DNA from: Roseburia sp.
GTDB taxonomy: Bacteria > Bacillota > Clostridia > Lachnospirales > Lachnospiraceae
DNA length: 14,361 nucleotides
Assembly (NCBI GenBank): GCA_017621905.1
Contig: JAGASC010000214.1
Location: forward strand, 1 to 14,361
Reading direction: 5' to 3'
Numbering within the stretch: position 1 is the stretch's first letter; the number at the start of each line of letters is the position of its first letter. The translations under genes were made by a program, and so were the position numbers. The notes under the pieces are model-generated. The model did no database searches, was not told the origin of the DNA, and worked only from the letters and a program-made list of their open reading frames with translations. This document shows, piece by piece, positions 1 through 5,225 of the stretch.

Positions 1-867
1 GTAAATGAAATTGCCAGAGGTCTGGTGACCAATCAGACAAGAATCGTAGGTGTTATGGTCTACGACATAGAAAGCCCGTTTGTAGGAAATATGCTGCATT
101 ACATCGGAGCTGAACTTCGAAAAAACGGCTATGGACTACTGATCTGTGATTCTTTCAATAATGAAGATGTGGAAAAACAGAACCTGAAATTTTTGCTGGG
201 CAAAAAAGTGGATGGAATCCTAATCCTTCCGGTAAATATGAGCGGTGCTTTTATGAGGCCGGCAAAAGACGCCGGGGTTCCGGTAGTTCTGATTGACCGT
301 GCCTTCCGGGACGAAGATTTTGATTTTGTCGGAATTGACAACCGCATGGCGGCTTACCGGGCGGTAAATACATTAATTGAGCATCATCATGAGAAAATCG
401 CAGTAATCGCTTCCGATGTGGAATATTCCGGTATTAAGCGTGTGGAAGGCTACATGGAAGCCATGGCAAATGCAGGGCTTCCTGCACCGGAATGTTATCG
501 TTTACTGGGAAAACACTCCTTTGAACTGGGATATAAAAATATGAAGAAACTCTTAGCGATGTCTGACCGGCCGACAGCAGTATTCCTGGGTAACTATGAG
601 ACAACGCTGGGTGGCATTATGGCGGTAAACGAATCTGAATTATCCTGGCCTGAGGATATTTCTCTGATCGGTTTTGATGATTTAATCGTATCCCGGGTGG
701 TACGTCCGAAAATGTGGCTGGCAGTGCAGCCCATGGAAGCCATGTGCGAGAAAGCAGTACAGATGCTGCTGCAGCGCATAAAAGGCGGGAATGAAGAGCT
801 GCCCATGAAAATAAATTTCAGCATACAGATTCGGAAGGGAGATTCCATACGGAATTTGGAAGCGTAG
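1..867 (+). CDS. LacI-family transcriptional repressor, 5' end cut off by the window
   Basis: The frame is open from base 1, giving 288 visible residues that begin VNEIARGLVTNQT. This is the hinge-helix region just after a LacI helix-turn-helix, so the DNA-binding domain of roughly 50 residues lies upstream of the window and the GTG at 25 is not the true start. The rest is a periplasmic-binding-protein-like effector domain, with VGVMVYDIESPF at its first strand, DGILILPVN, VPVVLIDRAF, the late LIGFDD motif and the C-terminal VQPMEAMCEKAVQ helix. Proteins of this type bind palindromic operators as dimers or tetramers and release them, or occasionally bind, when a sugar or sugar phosphate occupies the effector domain. 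It sits 262 bp before a fucose operon whose promoter is flanked by LacI-type palindromes, so it is inferred to be that operon's repressor. The effector is not deducible from sequence. Confidence 0.9.
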   Translation, partial: VNEIARGLVTNQTRIVGVMVYDIESPFVGNMLHYIGAELRKNGYGLLICDSFNNEDVEKQNLKFLLGKKVDGILILPVNMSGAFMRPAKDAGVPVVLIDRAFRDEDFDFVGIDNRMAAYRAVNTLIEHHHEKIAVIASDVEYSGIKRVEGYMEAMANAGLPAPECYRLLGKHSFELGYKNMKKLLAMSDRPTAVFLGNYETTLGGIMAVNESELSWPEDISLIGFDDLIVSRVVRPKMWLAVQPMEAMCEKAVQMLLQRIKGGNEELPMKINFSIQIRKGDSIRNLEA

Positions 868-928
868 GATTTCCTGGAAATACAATGCAAACCAACTTTG
901 CCAAAGGAAAGGTGGAAAACGGTTACAG

Positions 929-944
929 AGCGAAACGTTTCGCT
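929..944. promoter_or_regulatory. LacI-type operator O1 (perfect palindrome)
   Basis: AGCGAAACGTTTCGCT is a perfect 16-bp palindrome with the central CG and AAACGTTT core usual for LacI-family operators. It lies about 18 bp upstream of the -35 element of the kinase promoter, a distal position for simple blockage. It does not match the catabolite-response consensus, which needs an outer TG...CA, so a pathway-specific regulator is favoured, most simply the LacI protein encoded just upstream. It is followed at once by TTTTATT and could also act as a weak terminator for the regulator gene. Confidence 0.75.
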
Positions 945-961
945 TTTTATTAATAAATGGG

Positions 962-991
962 TTGACGCAACAGTCAAAAATATAGTATAAT
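962..991 (+). promoter_or_regulatory. Sigma-A-type promoter of the fucose operon
   Basis: TTGACG at 962-967 and a consensus TATAAT at 986-991 are separated by 18 bp, predicting transcription start near 997-999. It is the only strong promoter-like pair in the spacer between the LacI gene and the kinase gene. It sits between two matching operators at 929-944 and 1061-1076. The predicted 5' leader is about 130 nt; I saw no riboswitch-like architecture in it. Confidence 0.7.
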
Positions 992-1060
992 TTGGCTAAC
1001 AAAAAAGATAAAGAAATAAGAAAACTGGTAAAATTTGTCTTTAATTGAAAGGAAAACAAA

Positions 1061-1076
1061 AGCGAACCGTTTCGAT
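1061..1076. promoter_or_regulatory. LacI-type operator O2 (imperfect copy of O1)
   Basis: AGCGAACCGTTTCGAT matches O1 (AGCGAAACGTTTCGCT) at 14 of 16 positions and keeps the central CG and GTTTCG half. It lies about 70 bp downstream of the predicted transcription start and 54 bp before the kinase start codon, so bound repressor could block elongation or form a loop with O1. Centre-to-centre distance to O1 is 132 bp. Confidence 0.68.
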
Positions 1077-1129
1077 TACATCGGGCGAATTTATCAACAG
1101 ATAAACACAGATAGAAAGGAGGCATACAA

Positions 1130-2608
1130 ATGAGTAATCAAAAAAAGCAGGTCCTTGCATTTGATTTTGGCGGCGGCAGCGGCAGAGCAATCCTGGGAAC
1201 ATTAGAAGACGGCAAAATCCGAATGGAAGAAGTACACCGTTTTTCCAACGATTCCGTGATATTAAACGGCACCATGTACTGGGATACCCTTCGCCATTTC
1301 TTTGAAATCAAGCAGGGAATCTTAAAGGCAAAGCAAAAAGGCGGCTTTGAGAGCATCGGAATCGATACCTGGGGTGTGGACTTCGGCCTGATTGATGAGC
1401 ACGGCTCATTGCTGGAAAGCGCGGTACACTACCGTGATGACAGAACCCTGGGCATGCAGGAAGCAGTATTTGAAGCGATTCCCAAGGAAAGAGTATACGA
1501 GCTGACCGGCGTTCAATTCGAAAATTTCAATACCATCTTCCAGCTATACTCACTGGTAAAAAATCGTCCATGGCTGCTGGAACGTGCCGATAAGCTGCTG
1601 TTGACACCGGATCTGTTCAACTACTTTTTGACAGGAGAAAAGAAGGCCGAATACACCATGGCTGCAACGACACAGCTTTTAGACGCAAAGAATAAAGTGT
1701 GGTCCAAAGAAATATTAGAAGCGCTTCATATTCCGGAGCGCATCTTACCGGAAATCATTCCAAGCGGTACCGTAGTCGGCAGCTTAAAGCCGGAAATCTG
1801 CGAGGAATTAGGCGTAGAGCCTGCAAAGGTCATTGCCATTGCGGGACGCGACACCCAAAGCGCAATCATTTCCGTTCCGACGCAGGAGAAAGATTTTATC
1901 TACATCAGCTGCGGAACCTGGAGTCTGTTTGGTACAGAGTTGGAAGCACCGGTCATCGGGGAGAAATCCTTCGCATGCAACATCAGCAACGAAGGTGGTT
2001 ACGGCAATACCACCACCTTATTAAAAAACATCATCGGTCTGTGGCTGGCTCAGGAGAGCAGACGCCAGTGGATGCGGGAAGGAAAGGAATACTCCTTCGG
2101 CGAATTAGAGCAGATGGCCCTTCGCGCAGAACCCTTCCAGAGCTTCATCGACCCGGATGCACCGGAGTTCGTGGCAGCAGGCAATATCCCGGAGAGAATC
2201 CGCGAGTTCTGCCGCAAAACAGGACAGAAGGTTCCGGAGACCGTAGACGAAATCATGTGCTGCATTAACCAGAGCATTGCACTCAAATATCGCTACGCAT
2301 TAGAGCAGATCGAGACCTGTACCGGAAAGCATTATCCGGTGATACATATGATTGGCGGAGGCATCCAGAGCAAGCTTCTCTGTCAGATGACCGCAGGTGC
2401 TGCCGGCCGCAAGGTAATCGCAGGACCGGTGGAGGCAACGGCCTTAGGAAATATCGCCGTACAGCTCATGGCATTGGGTGAAATCGAAAACGCAGCCCAG
2501 GCCAGAGAAATCATTGCAAATTCAGAAACAACATATGAGTATATCCCTCAGGATACTGAGAAGTGGGACGCTGCATACAAAAGATTCGAAACTATATTAC
2601 AGGCCTAA
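1130..2608 (+). CDS. Rhamnulokinase-type FGGY carbohydrate kinase, probably acting as L-fuculokinase
   Basis: 492 residues, the usual RhaB/FGGY length, starting at an ATG 7 nt after AAAGGAGG (1115-1122). It should phosphorylate a ketose released by the isomerase, using ATP in the cytoplasm. Visible FGGY features in order: the N-terminal phosphate loop DFGGGSGRA (residues 12-20), substrate-region GIDTWGVDFG (77-86), GRDTQSA (239-245) containing the catalytic-base aspartate D241, CGTWSL (261-266), the C-terminal nucleotide-binding GGGIQSKLL (409-417) and GPVEATALGN (432-441). By sequence the best family match is rhamnulokinase (RhaB). The gene is nevertheless followed by fucI and fucU, with no rhamnose isomerase or aldolase, so L-fuculose is the likelier substrate by context; dual use on L-rhamnulose is possible. 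The residue before T-x-S-A reads GRDT rather than the common GHDT. It is the first gene of the operon, 177 bp ahead of fucI. Confidence 0.88.
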   Translation: MSNQKKQVLAFDFGGGSGRAILGTLEDGKIRMEEVHRFSNDSVILNGTMYWDTLRHFFEIKQGILKAKQKGGFESIGIDTWGVDFGLIDEHGSLLESAVHYRDDRTLGMQEAVFEAIPKERVYELTGVQFENFNTIFQLYSLVKNRPWLLERADKLLLTPDLFNYFLTGEKKAEYTMAATTQLLDAKNKVWSKEILEALHIPERILPEIIPSGTVVGSLKPEICEELGVEPAKVIAIAGRDTQSAIISVPTQEKDFIYISCGTWSLFGTELEAPVIGEKSFACNISNEGGYGNTTTLLKNIIGLWLAQESRRQWMREGKEYSFGELEQMALRAEPFQSFIDPDAPEFVAAGNIPERIREFCRKTGQKVPETVDEIMCCINQSIALKYRYALEQIETCTGKHYPVIHMIGGGIQSKLLCQMTAGAAGRKVIAGPVEATALGNIAVQLMALGEIENAAQAREIIANSETTYEYIPQDTEKWDAAYKRFETILQA

Positions 2609-2649
2609 GCATTTACTGCGAAGGCCGTATGAACATGATTCAAGAGTGG

Positions 2650-2688
2650 AAAAATCCCATCGCCCAAGGCGATTCTTAATGGATTTTT
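2650..2688 (+). other. Intra-operon stem-loop between the kinase gene and fucI
   Basis: AAAAATCC (2650-2657) pairs perfectly with GGATTTTT (2681-2688). Inside it ATCGCC (2659-2664) pairs with GGCGAT (2668-2673) around a CAA loop, leaving an asymmetric internal loop on the 3' side. The 3' arm is U-rich, so it could attenuate transcription or serve as a processing or stability element that sets fucI levels apart from kinase levels. No independent fucI promoter is evident in the spacer. Confidence 0.45.
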
Positions 2689-2691
2689 ACA

Positions 2692-2720
2692 TGTAATTGC
2701 GAGAGGAATGAGCAATTACA
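2692..2720 (+). other. Second intra-operon inverted repeat
   Basis: TGTAATTGC (2692-2700) and GCAATTACA (2712-2720) form a perfect 9-bp stem around an 11-nt loop. ATTTTTACATG occurs at 2683-2693, overlapping the foot of this stem, and again at 2731-2741 just after it, so the stem is framed by an 11-bp direct repeat. The 3' side lacks a T-run, so it is not a classical terminator. A protein-binding site or a 5'-stabilising mRNA hairpin for fucI are both possible. Confidence 0.42.
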
Positions 2721-2785
2721 AGTTCAAAACATTTTTACATGAATAACAAAAAAATAAATAATAAATAATTAGGAGGATTATTATC

Positions 2786-4588
2786 ATGGCAAAAAACAGA
2801 TATGTTGGTGACTATCCGGTAATCGGTATTCGTCCAATCATCGACGGTCGTCGCGGACCGATGAAGCTTCGCGAAAGCCTGGAAGATCAGACAATGGCGT
2901 TAGCTTTAGCAGCAAAAAAATTATTTGAGGAAAACTTAAACTATTCCAACGGTGATCCTGTAAAGGTTGTAATTGCCGACACAAGTATCGGCCGCGTTCC
3001 GGAAGCAGCAGCCTGCGCTGACAAATTCAGAAAAGAGGGCGTAGACATTACATTGTCCGTAACTCCATGCTGGTGCTACGGTTCTGAGACCATGGATATG
3101 GATCCGAATACCATCAAGGGTGTTTGGGGCTTCAACGGAACAGAGAGACCGGGTGCTGTTTATCTGGCAGCAGTTCTGGCTTCCCATGCACAGAAAGGCC
3201 TGCCGGCATTCGGTATTTACGGTCATGAAGTACAGGATCGTGACCAGGTAACAGAAATTCCGGAAGATGTAAAAGAAAAATTGTTACGTTTCGGACGTGC
3301 AGCTGTTGCAGTTGCTACTATGAAAGGAAAATCCTACCTGCAGATCGGCTCCCAGTGTATGGGTATCGGCGGTTCTATCATGGATCAGGATTTTGTGGAA
3401 TCCTATCTTGGCATGAGAGTAGAATCCGTAGATGAGGTTGAAATCCTTCGTCGAATGGAAGAAGGCATTTACAACGAAGAGGAATATCAGAAAGCATTGG
3501 CATGGACCAAAGAGCATTGCAAAATGGGCCGTGACGACAACCCTGATTTCGTTCGTTTTACCGATGAGCAGAAAGAAGAGCAGTGGAAGTTTACTGTTAA
3601 GATGTACTGCATCATCAAAGATTTGATGGCAGGAAACAAAGACCTTCCGGAAGGCTTCGAAGAAGAAATGGTTGGTCACAATGCCATCGCAGGTGGTTTC
3701 CAGGGACAGAGACAGTGGACAGACCATTGGCCAAACTGTGATTATCCGGAAGCATTCCTTAGCTCAACCTTCGATTATGAAGGCGCTCGTGAGCCGTACA
3801 CACTGGCTACAGAGAACGACGTATTAAATGGTCTTGGCATGTTATTCATGAGACTGTTGACACATCGTGCACAGATTTTTGCTGACGTTCGTACCTACTG
3901 GTCACCGGAAGCTACCAAGCGCGTGACCGGCTACGATCTGGAAGGAAAAGCAAAAGAAAACGGCGGTATGATTCACCTGCTGAATTCCGGCGCAGCATGT
4001 CTGGATGCATGCGGTGAGTGTACAGACGAAAACGGCAATGCAATCATGAAAAAGTGGTGGGAAGTTACGGACGAAGACATTAAGAAGATGACGGACGCTA
4101 CTGTTTGGTGTGAAGCCGGTTTCGATAACTTCCGTGGCGGCGGATTCTCAAGCCATTTCACAACCCGTGCAGAGATGCCTGTCACCATGATTCGTCTGAA
4201 CTTAGTAAAAGGCTTGGGACCGGTTCTTCAGATCGCAGAAGGATGGACCGTGAACCTTCCGGATGAAGTTTCGGATGCTTTGATGGAAAGAACAAACCCG
4301 ACCTGGCCATGTACCTGGTTCGCACCAAGATGTGATGGAAAAGAAGGATCTCCATTCAAGACCGCTTATGATGTAATGAATAACTGGGGAGCTAACCACG
4401 GCGCAATCTCCTACGGACATATCGGTGCTGATTTGATTACCATGTGCTCTATGTTAAGAATCCCGGTATGTATGCACAATGTTCCGGAAGAGAAGATTTT
4501 CAGACCGGCAGCATGGAATGCATTCGGTATGGACAAAGAAGCTGCTGATTACAGAGCATGCCAGACATACGGACCATTTTATAAATAA
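2786..4588 (+). CDS. fucI: L-fucose isomerase
   Basis: 600 residues, close to the roughly 590 of the E. coli enzyme, with an ATG 9 nt after AGGAGG (2771-2776). It interconverts L-fucose and L-fuculose in the cytoplasm using a divalent metal, normally Mn2+, and family members also take D-arabinose. The match runs along the whole length. It includes AIAGGFQGQRQWTD (near 300-313), ATEND with metal ligand E343, FADVRTYWSPEA with ligand D367, the FRGGGFSS loop (near 449-456), GLGPVLQIAEGW (476-487), NWGANHG with ligand H538, and the C-terminal PVCMHN and YGPFYK. These three residues correspond to E337, D361 and H528 of E. coli FucI, so the enzyme should be active. It is the second gene of the operon, with fucU following after 17 bp. 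Confidence 0.97.
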   Translation: MAKNRYVGDYPVIGIRPIIDGRRGPMKLRESLEDQTMALALAAKKLFEENLNYSNGDPVKVVIADTSIGRVPEAAACADKFRKEGVDITLSVTPCWCYGSETMDMDPNTIKGVWGFNGTERPGAVYLAAVLASHAQKGLPAFGIYGHEVQDRDQVTEIPEDVKEKLLRFGRAAVAVATMKGKSYLQIGSQCMGIGGSIMDQDFVESYLGMRVESVDEVEILRRMEEGIYNEEEYQKALAWTKEHCKMGRDDNPDFVRFTDEQKEEQWKFTVKMYCIIKDLMAGNKDLPEGFEEEMVGHNAIAGGFQGQRQWTDHWPNCDYPEAFLSSTFDYEGAREPYTLATENDVLNGLGMLFMRLLTHRAQIFADVRTYWSPEATKRVTGYDLEGKAKENGGMIHLLNSGAACLDACGECTDENGNAIMKKWWEVTDEDIKKMTDATVWCEAGFDNFRGGGFSSHFTTRAEMPVTMIRLNLVKGLGPVLQIAEGWTVNLPDEVSDALMERTNPTWPCTWFAPRCDGKEGSPFKTAYDVMNNWGANHGAISYGHIGADLITMCSMLRIPVCMHNVPEEKIFRPAAWNAFGMDKEAADYRACQTYGPFYK

Positions 4589-4605
4589 TACATTGGAGGA
4601 TTAAC

Positions 4606-5046
4606 ATGTTAAAAGGAATTCCGAAAATTTTATCCCCAGAATTATTGAAAGTATTAGCAGAGATGGGCCACAGCGATCGCCTGGTTATTTCCGATGGTAA
4701 CTTCCCGGCAGAATCCATGGGCAAGGACGCAATCGTAATTCGTTGTGACGGACACGGCGTTCCGGAACTGCTGGATGCCATTTTGCAGGTATTCCCACTG
4801 GATACTTATGTAGAGAAACCAGTGAATCTGATGGAGGTTATGCCTGGAGATGACGTAGAGACACCAATTTGGGATACCTACAAGGAAATCATCGCAAAGT
4901 ATGACAACCGCGGCGGCGATTGTGTAGGCAATATCGAGCGTTTCCAGTTCTATGAGGAGGCAAAGAAAGTCTATGCCATCATTGCAACCGGAGAGTCAGC
5001 GCTGTATGCAAATATTATGCTGCAAAAAGGTGTTGTGGTAGATTAA
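4606..5046 (+). CDS. fucU: L-fucose mutarotase
   Basis: 146 residues, the normal length for the FucU/RbsD family of decameric sugar mutarotases. It converts the alpha and beta anomers of L-fucose so that the form made by transport or hydrolysis matches what the isomerase uses. Family features are visible from the first residue: SPELLKVLAEMGHSD with the catalytic-type histidine H22, the SDGNFPAESMG segment (29-39), RFQFYE, IIATGE, and the C-terminal YANI (Y134) followed by LQKGV. The start has GGAGGA at 4595-4600, 5 nt before the ATG, and lies 17 bp after the fucI stop, so translation is likely linked. It is the last gene of the operon, followed within 30 bp by a hairpin. Confidence 0.95.
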   Translation: MLKGIPKILSPELLKVLAEMGHSDRLVISDGNFPAESMGKDAIVIRCDGHGVPELLDAILQVFPLDTYVEKPVNLMEVMPGDDVETPIWDTYKEIIAKYDNRGGDCVGNIERFQFYEEAKKVYAIIATGESALYANIMLQKGVVVD

Positions 5047-5072
5047 ACATTAGGTATATATTTTATAGGAAG

Positions 5073-5120
5073 GAAAGAGTTTAAAAGCTGATATTTTTTA
5101 TCTTGCTATTAAACTCTTTC
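5073..5120 (+). terminator. Probable rho-independent terminator of the fucose operon
   Basis: GAAAGAGTTTAA (5073-5084) and TTAAACTCTTTC (5109-5120) form a perfect 12-bp stem around a 24-nt loop. The stem is followed by TTTATGAGTTTTT and lies 26 bp after the fucU stop. The long loop and interrupted T-run are not ideal, but the position between convergent genes supports the call. Confidence 0.65.
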
Positions 5121-5165
5121 TTTATGAGTTTTTCCAGGCTTTTCCTGTATATATGAAAGCATAAA

Positions 5166-5197
5166 GAAAGAGAAGCTCAAACATGAACTTCTCTTTC
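5166..5197 (-). terminator. Probable terminator of the GH106-like gene, read on the - strand
   Basis: GAAAGAGAAG (5166-5175) and CTTCTCTTTC (5188-5197) make a perfect 10-bp stem with a 12-nt loop. Read on the - strand it lies 28 bp past the stop codon at 5226 and is followed by TTTATGC. It shares the GAAAGAG/CTCTTTC arm with the 5073-5120 hairpin, so the two may pair with each other in read-through RNA. Confidence 0.6.
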
Positions 5198-5225
5198 CTG
5201 TCCTATTTATTTCGTTAGAGTTTTC

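Noticed and set aside
929..944. Catabolite-response (cre/CcpA) site
   Set aside because: The palindrome lacks the outer TG...CA of the cre consensus and has a near-copy 132 bp away in the same promoter region, which fits a local LacI regulator better.
998..1129. Riboswitch or structured leader before the kinase gene
   Set aside because: Only weak A/T-rich pairings are visible, such as TTTGTCTTT with AAAG and ACAAA; nothing resembles a known riboswitch core, and operator O2 explains the region.
1699..2268. A 189-codon + strand open frame overlapping the kinase gene
   Set aside because: It is a second frame inside a full-length kinase with conserved motifs, is rich in Arg and His as expected for an off-frame translation, and lacks a start signal.
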